From assembly GCA_016801885.1 (NCBI GenBank), contig CM028900.1:16014972-16078971 (forward strand): DNA of 64,000 bases. Reading direction: 5' to 3'. A model generated the notes under the pieces. It saw only the letters and a list, made by a program, of their open reading frames with translations. It did not search any database and was not told the origin of the DNA. The position numbers and the translations under genes are program-made. Of the stretch, positions 24,361 to 36,559 are shown in pieces. This stretch comes from Toxotes chatareus. Taxonomy: Eukaryota > Chordata > Actinopteri > Toxotidae. The first letter of the stretch is position 1; each line of letters starts with the position of its first letter.

Positions 24361-27300
24361 TCAGTGGGTGCTGTTGGAGCTCCAGTCGTAAGGGAGGAAG
24401 CTGACTTTGGTCTTCCCGGCAGAGAGGACATCCTGCAGGCTGGTCTTCTTTGGTGAATCACCCATGTGCTCCAGCACCCAGTTCAGCAGCTAAAAGGGAG
24501 GGACGGTAAAGCAGAGTGAGGTTAACAGTTGAGTTGAAGGTTGTTATTTGCTGGTAAACACAAGAGCTTTTGATTAAAATAAATGAAAATGTAACTTTAA
24601 AAAGCTGAAATGCTATAGTGCTCAATCAGTGCAGGCAACAGAATCTTCAAATGTTGATCCAGTGTCTCTGTATACACAGATACAGCAGATGGAGTTAAAC
24701 CTACATTCTCATCAGTGCCTCCAAAGTCAGCCTTGTACCACTTGAATATCTGACTGAGTCGCACTTCTCTTTTCCCAGAATCCACCATGCAGCCGTCCTC
24801 GTTCTCCAGGAAGGCTTCAGCCGCTGTGCGGAGCTGGCTATCAATGTCCTGATAGGGTTGAGTAAATCGCACGTGATTTCAGACGATTCAAGCTCAGATA
24901 CACTGTACAATAGATGTAGATCACTGTCCAGTGTGCTCCCATTACTTAAGACTATTTATACAATAAAAAGGCAGCACTGGAGATGAAACCCACTCACCTG
25001 TGGAGTGTATGTTTTAATAGGTGGACAGCCCTTTGCACCACAGTTCAAGGCAAAGTGAATGAGAGGCTCAGCATCTGGCAGGGCCACCTGGTGGACGACA
25101 AGAGAAGTGAAATTTACTGTCTCCAAAGAGAACTGTTACAGAGCGAGTGAAATGGTCAGCTGTGATTTAACAGAATGTCTGGATACTTGTAGCCGTGGGT
25201 CTGTTTTGGAAAAGGGCCTTCGGAGCTGTGCGACCCCTTTTCTGTTCCCTCTCAGAACGCCGTTCTCGATGTCCTGTAATGTGAACACTTCTCCTCCAAT
25301 CAGGTAACTCACATAGTTGAAGAACTACAAAATGTGACAGAAACAAGCATTTTTAATGTTGTGTCAATCATTCCCGATTAACTGCATGCAAACTGAAACA
25401 AAAATTAAGAATATCTAGAACTGGTAACCCTTTATCCCACAGGATGTGAAAATGCAGTAAGATAACATGATCATTGATCCCATTCATTCATGCTGTACAT
25501 GTGTTTTATCTTTATATCTCAGTCTGGATGTGAAAACAAATGACCCAAAATGCTGTAATTAGCATAAATCAGCTTATGCTCCATTTCAGTGTAGAAATAT
25601 CAGCTGAGCCTTTTTGTTTTCTTTAAATGCTTTTTGCAGCACAGTTACTTCCAAACATATGAGGGTTTTGGAAAACAGTGAGGCAACGTGTGCAGTGCAG
25701 CTACGTGATCCTACTCTGTATCTTTGCCACATGTTGGTGGGGGCCCCCAGGCGCAGGTACCCGTGGATGACCAAGGCATTGTAAATGTTGATGAAGAAGG
25801 CCAGCTTTTCCTCCCGGCTCAGGGAAAGCAGCTCCACCCTCTGCAGCTGAATGGCCAGCTCACAGTAACGCTCAAACGCAGGGTTCACTGACATGCCTTT
25901 GTAGTCCACAGACTGTGGGAGCAAGTAGATCACATACACACACTCGGTTTCTCCAAATATGAAGGAAAGAAGCAACTGTAAAATCACTTGTGCCAAAGTT
26001 TTAGACATAGTGTAAGGTCATGTCAAAAAAAATCTCTTGAATGAAAGATGAAAAACACACAGGGTAAATCTGCGTGTGCAGCCATTTGCCTTGTCTGTGC
26101 ACACGAAGCTTCAGAGCACCAAAATAACCTGCCTAATGCAACAGTACACATTGCACGCCGCAGATTCACACATAAACAGAACAAGACGCGTGTACAGATG
26201 AAAACGCTCAGTGAGTCAGAAGCCCTCTGTAGTCGGTGAGGTCAGTACCTTGCCATCAGCAGAGAGATGCTCGGAGAACAATTTCAGGATCATCTCCCGT
26301 AAAAGCAAAGAGAGCTCAGCAGCTGAGAGAGAGACAAAGAGAGATAGTTAATGTTTCATACACGCAATAGCTTTTCCTTGTGAGACAAACCAAACCACTA
26401 TTTGAACGGGGAAGAACATTTACGAACTGCAACAAGGATCAGGCTGACCTTGAAGAAGTACAAATGAGATCATTGTTAGGACAAAAAAAATTACCTGTGA
26501 GAAAAGACAGCATTGCAGATAAAGTCAAAAGGAAAATGGCCAAGCATGACAACACTAACACGCTCAGAAAAGCAGTGATTATAATCACCTCGGAGTAGCA
26601 CAGCACAGATTAGCTTGTTAGTTAGCCTCCAGAGGGGTGCAACATTCAGTCACAAATACAAAGAGCCAGGCAATTTGCCTCACCGCCACCGCAGAACAAA
26701 AAAAAAAAAAAAAGAGTAGTAATCTGACAAAAGATGACACCAAACCCGCAGCAAAGCAAAAAACGGTTTTGAAATAGGGCTTGAAGGATATATATTCTCA
26801 TGCCAGTTTTTGCTTTTTTCTTCAGTTCATCTTCCTGAACTTAAATTAACACTAGATGATGTTTTGTACCAATCCTATGTGTAAAATACTTTTATTAATT
26901 TCACAATTATCATGAAAAAAAAAACAAAACAGCAACAACACTGAGACAGTGGGAAACAAACTAATGAAAATATTTCATCAGTCAGTTCGGTGAGTTATAC
27001 AACAGAATTATGGGACTAAATTTACAAAAACATTTGTTATGCAATATATTATCAAGCATAACGGATTATGTTTGAACAAATAAAAACCTCAAATAAATCC
27101 ACTTGTTAGCTTTATCTGCAGCTTTCATTCATAAATCCTAACCTTCATCTATTAGTGGAATTTGCTCCGTTGTCACGTTGACAATTAAAGCAACTGAAAA
27201 AACTTCATCTACTGATGAAGACTGAATTGCAGTTGAAAGCTTTGCAAAAAAGGTAGTAAATGGCTATTTTCATATATATCATTATCCCCCTACTTCAGTT

Positions 27301-29468
27301 CTTAGCACCATAAACTTCACTGATATAATACACAAATCCAAGCGAACCCAAAAGCCAGCAGCCAAAAAAGGACAGGGATTAGAGAGCCTTGAAATATACT
27401 GTATGCCCAAAGCCTGGTCCAGTCCAGACCTACCCTGTATGGGACTGCAGGCTGCAGTCTGTCCTGTGTTGAGGGCTGAATGAGGGTCATCCTCCAGCAG
27501 CCTGTACAGTGTGTCCATGGTGTCTTTCCCTTCTCCAAAATTGCCATCCTGCTTCCCACAGCCACGCACACTGACCATGTACTTCTTCTGCAACAATGCT
27601 TGGCCAGTGTTACAGGCCTCAGCCCTGGCTAGCACACACATGGCCACAGTCAGTACTGTACAGATCCTTTGTATGAATCAGCACACTTTGAGATTGTTCC
27701 ATGAGTTTCCAGATTATTCTAATAAGGGTTAGGGTTCTTCAGCCTTACTTACCCATGCCCTTCTCTTTCTGCAGCCACTCAACCAGCTGATCGCCTGAGA
27801 AGCTCTTTTTGTACAAAGTCAGCCCCCTCCTATGATTGCCAATCACACTGCCATGTTTGAGGTCCTCTACCAGGTCCGCCAACTCATCTCGCTCACACTT
27901 AAACTCTTTGAGGGCAGGAATATGCCAATCCGCACATGTACAAACAAAAAAAAGAAATACACATGTTCACACAGAAAGAATATGTGCAACTGCGCAGCCC
28001 AGCATGTGCGCAAAAATGTATCTGGTTAGTGGAAGAGGGATCACCTGAACTGGGTCAGTTCAAAGCTTCATTTACTCTCACGCAGCTACTTTAGATTTTT
28101 CTTCCTTAAAGATGTAAAGCAGCTTTGCAGGGGGGGAAGAAACACGTAACTTGAGATAAATGAAAACATGGTGTGACTTTCAGGAAAATCTGTAGGAATA
28201 CCTCACTGAAATGAAATGAAATGCTGTTCATATGACAGGATACAGTCAGTATTTGTAGACCTCACGACCAAAACATAGCTGCTATTCTGCTACTAACAGT
28301 TACTGTCAAGTTACTGTGGAGGTAGGAAGTGAAACTACAGGTTGGTGTGGCCACTCCTCATAAGGAGGCCTTGAATTTCCTTTCTATTTGATCTTTACTT
28401 GCTGCAATTTATGATGTTGTTGCTAATACTACATCAAAGCTGAGGCTGAATTTACATAGGGTATTCCTCCACGAACAGCTGTGTATGTGCCCCAGTGGAC
28501 AGACTTGGTTTACATTTTAGGGAGCTTAGTAATCACATATAATGAGGTACTGTGAGGCAGCCCGATGCTGCTGGGCTCAGCCAGAGTATCAAGTTCCCTG
28601 TATCAACTGTCTGTGTTGGCTGGAGTAACAGGAGATGAGATGAAACACACACAAACCTGATGTTACCCAAACATGTCCACATATGCCAGCACTATTTCAT
28701 AACCACCCCTTGCTCTTGGCTCACATCCATACAAAGATGACTAAGCAAAACCAGTCATCTTAAATCGGGTTCACTCTTACTTTGGATGATGGAGGAGTCT
28801 GTTTTCCCCTCCCTGTGGTCCGTTTCACTATTTGACAACAGGCCACACCCATTCCAACAACAGCTAACACTGCACAATTAATCACCCCAATGAGAGAAGT
28901 GAAGGCAACAAAGTGATCTGGAAAAATAAAGTACCCTGTCCTTTTTGCCACAGTTATAAATCCCTCACCTCCATCCATGTCCCCAGCTGTGTCCTCTGAC
29001 TGGTTCTCCTCTGGTAGCGGTGGAGCGTCTGCTGGAAGAGGCTCCTCCTTGACCAGATTTACCAACCTCTGAAGCTCCTCAGGAGCCTGAGGAGGTGAAA
29101 CAGATCAACGTGTACATATAAGTTTAAACACAGTTTTAAATAAGAATAGATTTAGGTTTTTTTTGACACTGTTCAAAAATACACACTGCACTACAGTAAG
29201 TTCACTGGGTGTTTCTCCTCCTCCTCACCAATTTCTGCAGGTCATCATTGCCCCCGACATGAACGTTGTTAAAGAAGATCTGAGGGACTGTGCTGCGTCC
29301 TGTCAGCTCCTTCACTCTGGCTCTCAGCTCTGGATGCTTACCCACATCCACGTCGTATACTGGTACTTCCAAACGCCCGAGGGTGGCCTTAGCCTGCACA
29401 CAGTGTGGGCAGCCCTGGATGGAGTACACTGTTACCCGGCCCAGAGCATTGCTCTGAAACTCCCCCAT
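24361..29468 (-). CDS. Glutaredoxin-DEP-DUF547 multidomain protein, 10 coding exons
   Basis: Coding exons in transcript order: 29468-29229, 29086-28969, 27905-27753, 27628-27434, 26322-26249, 25912-25715, 25324-25187, 25087-24998, 24848-24705, 24489-24361. All have GT-AG borders and matching phases; total 492 residues. Residues 1-80 form a glutaredoxin domain with active site C20-P-H-C23, cis-proline TVP at 60-62 and GGND at 72-75, expected to bind glutathione and reduce disulfides. An acidic, proline-rich linker follows. A DEP domain (about 130-215) shows GLTLYKKSFSGDQLVEWLQK. Residues about 270-410 are DUF547, with REEKLAFFINIYNALVIHG and FALNCGAKGCPPIKTY. DEP domains usually mediate membrane or partner binding; the DUF547 function is unknown. 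No signal peptide is seen. ATG 29468 follows directly after a CTGCAG acceptor, so a non-coding first exon is likely upstream. The domain set is known to me from fish and invertebrates but not from mammals. Confidence 0.93.
28760..28917 (-). other. Possible alternative terminal exon encoding a transmembrane tail
   Basis: In the intron after the second coding exon, TTATTTTTCCAG makes a strong acceptor ending at 28918. Splicing from 28969 into 28917 keeps the frame and reads a hydrophobic stretch (FVAFTSLIGVINCAVLAVVG and onward) followed by KRTTGRGK, then stops at TAA 28760-28762. Reading through the intron gives the same tail, because the frame stays open. The product would be a glutaredoxin with one membrane helix and a basic tail instead of DEP and DUF547. 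A GTAAGA donor after 28781 exists but is out of phase with the next exon. No clear AATAAA was seen downstream. Speculative. Confidence 0.3.
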
Positions 29469-29610
29469 CTGCAGCAATAATGGTAAGACAAGAGAGCAAG
29501 AGTTTTAAGCTTTAGCTATCCGTACATCAGCTGGGCTCCATGCGTTTCAGTAATGATCTGATTTACATGCATACAGTTCAACCAATTTATGCAAAAATTA
29601 AACTGATTCC

Positions 29611-29928
29611 AGGGTGGTACAGTGGTTAGCACTGTCGCCTCACAGCAAGAGGGTTCCAGGTTCGAACCCCGGTCTGGGCCCTTCTGTGTGGAGTTTGCAT
29701 GTTCTCTATGTTCTCTCCGGGTACCCAAAAACATGCATCGGTTAGGTTAATTGGCTCTAACACTCTAAATTGCCCGTAGGTTTGAGTGCGTGTGTGGTTG
29801 TCTGTCTTTGTGTGTCAGCCCTGCGATTGACTGGCGACCAGTGCAGGGTGTACCCCGCCTCTCGCCCATAGTAAGCTGGGATAGGCTCCAGCTCCCCTGC
29901 GGTAGAAATGAATGAATGATGAATGAAA
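29611..29928 (+). mobile_element. tRNA-derived SINE, DANA/Mermaid-like
   Basis: The head GGGTGGTACAGTGGTTAGCA with a B-box GGTTCGAACCC near 29659-29669 is tRNA-like. The body (TGTGTGGAGTTTGCATGTTC, AACATGCAT, TTAATTGGCTCTAAC, CTAAATTGCCC, CTGGCGACCAGTGCAGGGTG) matches the common teleost SINE. It ends in ATGAATGAATGATGAATGAA tail repeats. It sits upstream of the glutaredoxin-DEP-DUF547 start, probably in its 5' UTR intron. Confidence 0.85.
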
Positions 29929-31258
29929 CTAATTCCTATTCATTGCTCTTAGCCACTGAGAAAGTAGGTGCCTTATCCAACATACCTGAACTACATTAAG
30001 AATACTGGATACACCTTTGGGCCCGAATGAAGCCGTACACTACGGTAGCTTTGTTCCCCATGTGTACGTTTTTGTGCATCTCTATGCACTGCCTGGAAGA
30101 GCAATTGTTTTCTTTGTCCAAACTCATGAAGGTGAGACTGTGTGTGCGAGTATAATTAAATAGCTGCAATATGTATTCAGGTCATGGGTTCAATTCATTT
30201 GTTCTTTGTGTTCCCTGAGGAAGGAGACAGTTCTCCAAATGCTTTTTTCCACAATTAAATATACTGAATGAATCATGTTTTTCCCCTTAGCTTTCTGTAC
30301 TTCCAGTGATATCTCAATATTTGTTCAGTGTGATATTCTCCTGGCCAGGTGAGGGATTTCAGACACTCATCTTACACAGTTTTTTTTTTTTTTTTTTTTA
30401 ATCTTCTAGAGAGGTGAATAAAAGGAGTTCAAGATCTATTTTTGCCTAACTTGGTAAATCGATGGCGTAATTTCCTCCCTGCTCATTTCTGAACATTTCC
30501 TTGTGTTGAAAGCAGGGCCAGGGTGATGTGTATATCAACTAAGTAAAATGTTAGTAACCGATGTTGTTTGTAGTTGGCCAATCACACAGGTCCTCATTCA
30601 CTCTGAAACAGCTTTAGACTAGCAGTCTAGGCTTATCAAGTGCTGGATCAAACCACTCCTTTAGCTGATTTCAGTTTGCAAAACATGGGTCAAGGTCCAA
30701 GGTTTTGGCACGATTTCTATAGTTTTTCCTCTTTTGATGAAGTTATCAATAGTAAGTCCAATTACATTAGGATTTATGTAACTCAAATTCCCAAAGAATT
30801 TCTTAAGAATTGGTTTAGCACCGTTTCCTACATGCAAATATATTACCGTGTTAACCTGAACGTTATGAACGATGAGTGGATATAAGCAAATCTGGATTTT
30901 TTTTAAATAAAGAAATAAAAAAACCCTTGTAAAGTATCCCCGATTTGTAGAATTACATTTATTATTTTAGGAAAGGTCCTTAGTTCAGTTTGAAAGGTTA
31001 TGAACGTTTACTAACTTTGCAGCTATATTAAATTCCCCAAGTTTTCGATGGAGTTCGGAATGGGACTATATTTGTCTTTAAATCACTAATACAGCAATTA
31101 CACCAACAAAACTAACAACGACTAAATTATTACACAACACGAGAGTAACCATTTGACGCTAGATATAGTGTTAACCATACACTACCTAAGCTAAAATATG
31201 GAACAGCATTTGCTAATGTGAATATTAGCAAATCATAAGAACAGTATCGGTACATTAC
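29929..31258. other. Probable 5' UTR intron of the minus-strand gene
   Basis: No coding exon was recognised. A T18 run lies at 30381-30399. The rest is AT-rich single-copy-looking DNA. Confidence 0.35.
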
Positions 31259-31450
31259 CTTTCAGCGTTTGACTCCCTTGCTTGAAACGGGAGTACGATA
31301 TTAAGTAGCACAACTGATCCTCTTTATCCTGTTAATTACAACATATTAGTGAATGAATAAGTCTAATTTCATGTGGAAGGTCACTTATCTTGCTGGAAAA
31401 ATTAGCCAGCTGTACTGACAGAACATCATGACGACTGCGCAGTTTAGCCC
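31259..31450 (-). promoter_or_regulatory. Putative non-coding first exon and promoter of the glutaredoxin-DEP-DUF547 gene
   Basis: On the minus strand the sequence AACGCTGAAAG is followed by GTAATG, a usable donor with the exon ending at 31259. The upstream side is locally GC-richer, including GACTGCGCAGT near 31434-31444 and CGTCGGGCGCTCC near 31480-31493. This agrees with the need for a 5' non-coding exon before the ATG at 29468. The start site is not determined. Confidence 0.3.
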
Positions 31451-32737
31451 CTTAAGCTAGCTATCTTGTCGTCTGAGGCCGTCGGGCGCTCCTCGTAATC
31501 TTAAACTTCTAGTGCTGTTCATTACAGATCATAATGTACATAATCTCAGTTTCCATGACACTTTACATTCATATGTTTTGTCATGACAGCAGACTATTGC
31601 CCCTGTAAACTGTATTCTGCCCATAAAAAATAATAAAAACTCGTACATTTTAATTTTAATCTGAATACAAAGGAATTACCTTCAATTGTATCAGTAGAGA
31701 AAAACAGTTTTTTTCTAAAAGAAACCATGGGAGATGTTGCACCCTTCATCTATGCTATTTATGCCCCAGACTGGACCTGCCCTACATCCTCTGCCACAGT
31801 GCCCTGTCAGCCCTGGACCCCTGCCACCAGTGTCTGTCGATAGTTGAGCCCCAACCCTGGTGTGTTGACAAGCCAAGGTTGCACTTGTCTTTCAATGTGA
31901 TGTTTGTCATTTGATTATGCCAGGGCACATAATGTCATATTAACTTGTTCAGTGGCCAAATTTTGGTTACACTGTGAACTGATAAGCTAGATTCTGGAGG
32001 TGGTCTGACTTGTGTTCAGATGTTGGCTATGTGAGCATCAAGCAATTATCAAAGCAAACTGGTAAAAACCCCCAAAGTAATCAACACAAGAGGGAGGCTC
32101 CTGCTTCCCCACCATCCATATTTGATTACTTACCCTGCATAACATTAGCAAACTTGAATGAGGTTCAAGTCATTCTAAACCTATTATTATTATTATTCTA
32201 ATTCTTTTTACTACAATCAAAGACTCCCTTTTGGCTTAAAAGATGAGAGTGAAATATTTGTAGTTTGCTCCATAACAGAGAATTTGTTAGTAATACACAT
32301 GCAATAGCCATAAATGAGTTAAAAAAAAATGGAATGAGCTTAATGAATTTAGCTCATTCAAATTTCAAATTAAGAGCTTATGAATTTACTTATGAATTTA
32401 CTTATGAAATTACTTTGAATGTACAAAAAAAGAAACCAAAAAAATAAAATATTTAACATGATCAATACTGCAAAACCTTTTTTATTTTTTAGAGGTGTGG
32501 TTGTATAAATCAAGACAAAAACGATGAGCATTAAACATGTGAGTAGAGGAAAGTAATGAGCTGCGTGTGTAGTCAGTACTGTTCGTGCGTTTTTAAACTC
32601 AGAACACCAATATTTCCTATAGCCGTAAAGGCAACGGCGGAACATTTCTGTCTGGTACTTGTTCCTGCACGGTAGATTTTCTCGCAGGACACGAATGGAC
32701 GAAGAGAAGCTTAAATTTTGGTGTTGTGCTGTCAAAG
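31451..32737. promoter_or_regulatory. Head-to-head intergenic interval between two divergent genes
   Basis: About 1.2 kb separates the presumed start of the minus-strand gene from the C3orf38 homologue. It may hold a shared or paired promoter. It contains an ATT triplet run near 32186-32198 and a 12-bp tandem repeat near 32378-32415. No gene was seen. Confidence 0.35.
32378..32415. repeat. Short tandem repeat, unit GAATTTACTTAT
   Basis: Three consecutive 12-bp units, the third with one change (GAAATTACTT). Confidence 0.7.
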
Positions 32738-34789
32738 ATGTCAGGACTGTCAGAAACGGAGCGCGCTGGATGTACAAAGATATTGAAGTTAATGTCAAAA
32801 AGCGACCTACTGTCACTTAGTGACACAGTTACTAATAAACTGATAGCCGTGGAAAATATTACAGGTATGTTTTTAATCTGTACCGGATAGCAAAGAACAG
32901 GATAGCTTATCTACATTCGTTTTCCTCTTATGTTAAAAGTTATTGTCATACACATAAGTTTCGTATAACATAAAATAAAACCTTATCCGAACAGCAGAGC
33001 TAAAACATCTATGCTATAAATACATAGCTTCTTAATGCGCTCTCGCCTTGTCCCACCATAACAACACAGACCGCGGTGAGAGGTAGAAAGCTGCCTGGCC
33101 TAATTCTAAAGCTTGGATGTTATAAGAAAGTGAAGCTATAGGGCTCATAAAAGCCTTTGTAGGACGCCAGCGAGTCACAAATATACCTCAGTTGTAAACT
33201 AAGATACATGTTGTATGTATACCAATGAGGAAAGAATAAACTGCCAGTTTGCAAAAAAGGGTTTTGACATGAGCTGACACCAGGGATAGCAAAACCGGGA
33301 TTTCTGGTGTTATTTCGCTTCTGCTTAAAGGATATTATGTTCCGGTGGTGAAACCATCAAATAATCTTATCCCTTATGTTCATGTGTTTGTACAGAGGCT
33401 ATGGAAACAATTCTGTCCTTCACTAAAAATGCTGAGGAACTCCTGAAAAGGAAGAAGGTTCATCGGGAGCTCATTTTTAAGTACCTGGCCAAAGAGGGGC
33501 TGGCAATGCCCCCCAACAGCGAGAAACACCAGCTGGTGAAGAGGACGCTGGAGCTTTGGTCGGCAGGGAAGGTACAGAGACAGGAGGTCAAGTCACTTGG
33601 CCCTATCATGCTTACATGGTTGAACATATGGAGAAGACCCATAGGTCAAAAGGTGACATTTAGCATGGGATGAATGGGAAGTAAAACCAAGTATTATGGC
33701 AGAATAGAAGATAAGATAATTTCTTAAGTCAGGCGTGCACAGTTGGCATCACTTATTACATTTTTAGTTAATCTGCAGACAGTTGGAAAAGGGCAATTGT
33801 AGTCTGTAGGGCACAAAGCGGCAGACAATTTTAGAATACGAATAACTTCTCATTCCTTCAAGGCCGTGGTTGATGAAAGCCTTCAAAGAGAGGTGGATGA
33901 GACCAGACAGAGACGGCCCACAGAGACAGCGTCTGACACCACAGACTTGAAGACTGATGTGGGTTTTGACCCACAGGTCCTTGGCCAGCAGTTCTGCCAA
34001 TGGTTCTTCCAGCTCTTGAACAGTCAGAACCCCTCACTGGGCCAGCAGCCTCAGGACTGGGGACCACAGCACTTCTGGCCAGATGCAAAACTACGTCTCC
34101 TCGCTAGGTGAGAACATGATTAACAGTTGCATGTTTGATCTCTGCTGAATTGTGAAACATGGAAGGCGTATTGAGGTTAAAGATTTTTTACATAGGTTTT
34201 TAATTTTTAATTTAAGCATTTTCCTTTTTATTGTAATAATTAACACTTTCCATTTTCAGTTCCATTACAGCAGAACTGAAAACATTTCTACACATAAAAA
34301 CTCAGAATAAGAATAACTTGAGCTATTCAGTAGTCACAGAAAAATTAAACACGCAATAACAGGTAACTGAGGGAAAAACAACCTAAAACCAAATTCAATG
34401 ATGGAGCTCTGTCTCTCTTTCTCAGAGCTGGCAGTGAACAAATGGATGAATACCTAGGGGCTGAACTGGTTAGCCTTCGTCTCCTCGCCTTGACCAGGGA
34501 AGAACGCCTCCTCCTCAGCCCCAACCTGGAGCCCCATGGCCTCAGGGCCCTCGCCTCCCCCCATGGCTTGGTGCTGGTGGCCGTGGCTGGGACCATCCAC
34601 AGAGATGCAGCCTGTCTGGGCATCTTTGAACAAATATTTGGCCTCATTCGCTCCCCACTGGAAAATAACAGCTGGAAGATCAAGTTTATCAACCTGAAGA
34701 TCAGAGGGCAGGATGCTCTGAGTGGGACAGAGGTGGCAGCGCCTGCCTTGAGTTACAACTCCAGTGAACTTCAGCTTCTCTGCAGATGA
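32738..34789 (+). CDS. C3orf38 homologue (DUF4518 family), 4 coding exons
   Basis: Exons 32738-32864, 33396-33571, 33863-34107 and 34426-34789, all GT-AG, phases 1/0/2, give 303 residues against 329 in human. The start MSGLSETE aligns with human MSGLSFSE. Further matches include SLSDTVTNKL, NAEELLKRKKVHRELIFKYL (43-75 region), WFFQLLNSQNPSLG, WGPQHFW, GAELVSLRLL, LSPNLEPHGL, SPHGLVLVAVAG and GIFEQIFGLIRSP. The C-terminal half is the conserved DUF4518 region. The human protein has been linked to apoptosis, but its biochemical role is not established. No signal peptide or membrane segment is seen. An out-of-frame upstream ATG at 32696 overlaps the start. The C-terminus ends shortly after SSELQLLCR, about 30 residues shorter than human. 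Confidence 0.93.
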
Positions 34790-36559
34790 TGACACTTTTT
34801 TTTTTTTTACTCATCACTCATCTAACTTACCCAAACAGTTCTTTTCAGAGACTGGGACTAGCAACTTTCCTGGGACAAACCCCTCTCCTATTTCAGTCAA
34901 GTCAGGTAGGTGGACACTGTTGCATCTAAATCTACTTTGGAGGTTCATTGGTGATATAACATAAACCCTTGAGAGGAGTTTTCCTTATTGTCTTTCTGCT
35001 TTGCAGAAAATGTAACTCTCTTCTGCTTCTTATTGTGGAAACAGTTTGCTTTAAATATACTGTACCCTGATGTAAAGCATATTGAGCTTTGGTGGCCTGT
35101 GCCTTTTCTAAGATAAAATATAAACACAGACATGCTCTTGTAAATAAGTATCATATGAAATATAAATACTATATTAACACTTGTGTACTGCTTACCTTAT
35201 TTGCATGTAGTCTTTTCTTTTTTTTAAGATCACATACTTGTCTGCTTCACAGACAATTATGTGATGTTTGTTTGATGGTGACTTTATCGCAGAATATTGT
35301 GGCTTGAATGAATGAATGAATTTTCCAGTGGTTCCGAGCGGTAGTGTAGAATATCCGTCTCAGTTTGCACTTTCAATCTTGTAACATTTACATTTTGATA
35401 GCACAGCATGCAGCTGTTGGGAAAATGTTTGTTTTCTATGTGTTCTATATCCTTAGGCACCATGTAATTTGACACAGAATGTGTTTGATGGATGTCAGTC
35501 TCATTGGGCCTCAACCAGAATGGAATGAAGATTACTTTGAATTATGTTTTTTGCTCATACAGAGTCCAGATGCTGTACAATCCCATGGCTCAGAGTTAAC
35601 TAGGCAACATCAACTGATGCTCTAGTTGATAGTCTTGGAAAACAAAACAATGTAATCACGCAGTTGTCAAGAAAACAGATTCTTTTTTTCTTTATCACCA
35701 GGTTCTGCATCAAAATGAGCCCAAGCTTTTGCTTTTGCTTTTGCTGCTCTGTGTTCATGTGATTTTTATGATTTCTACAGGCAGAATGTACAGAAACGTA
35801 GGATAGAATTTGGTAGGTAGTCATCACAGGTTCATCTTGACCTCCCAGTGATCCCAGCAACTCTTTCAGTGGTTCTCAAAATGTATGCATAGATATAGAG
35901 GTCGTTTTTAAAGCCAAAACTGATAGCTGTTATTTTGTGCCAGTGTTCAGAATTCATGCATTTGATCATTTTCATATCCTTTATACAAGTCTGATTACAG
36001 GTGTCCCTGTAGACTGACAGAGTTGCACACCCATGCATGAATGATTTTTGACATCTCATATGGAAATAAACAGGTTCAGTAGCTGTGGTCAAGAAGAAAC
36101 CCTCCATCATATCAGACGTGATAGTCAGATTTTTTTTAATGGCGTATGATATGCATAGCATATTTTATGAGTCCAGCTCTGCTCTGAACATTTAAGAGTC
36201 TGCAGTTTGCTGTTAGGAATGAAGCAGGCCTCTTCTTCTCGGTTTGTGCCTGAGGGTGCTGTGCAGCACAGGAGGTCCAGCCTCGTCTGCTCTCCTGGAC
36301 AAATTTCAGAAAGATCAGAGAGATGAGGGTAAGAGTCAGGGGAGGATCCAGCCTCTTCATCATTAACACAGGACCTCCTTGTACCATAAAACAGCTGAGA
36401 ACCTACCGTTCCGTTAGATTTTTCCCCAAAGCTTTTCCTTTCTCACCAACTGGTATTTTTAGCTATGTTTCAACTACAAAATACAGCATTTTCACTGATA
36501 TGCTATAAGGCCCCATTAATGCGACAAAACAAAATAATTCATCCACAATACATTTCACA
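34790..36559. other. 3' flank of the C3orf38 homologue
   Basis: Probably includes its 3' UTR. TATAAA-like signals lie near 35115-35122 and a plain AATAAA at 36065-36070. No further gene is visible. Contains a (TTTTGC)n micro-repeat near 35727-35746. Confidence 0.4.

Noticed and set aside
28736..29100. A second gene encoding a small membrane protein
   Set aside because: The first part is the acidic-linker exon of the glutaredoxin gene. Only an alternative terminal exon of that gene is reasonable, and it is reported as such.
29611..29690. A functional tRNA gene
   Set aside because: A- and B-box-like sequence is present, but it continues into a SINE body and the cloverleaf is not intact.
32370..32816. 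148-codon minus-strand ORF
   Set aside because: Antisense to the first exon and promoter of the C3orf38 homologue, which has homology and phase support. The minus frame resembles nothing.
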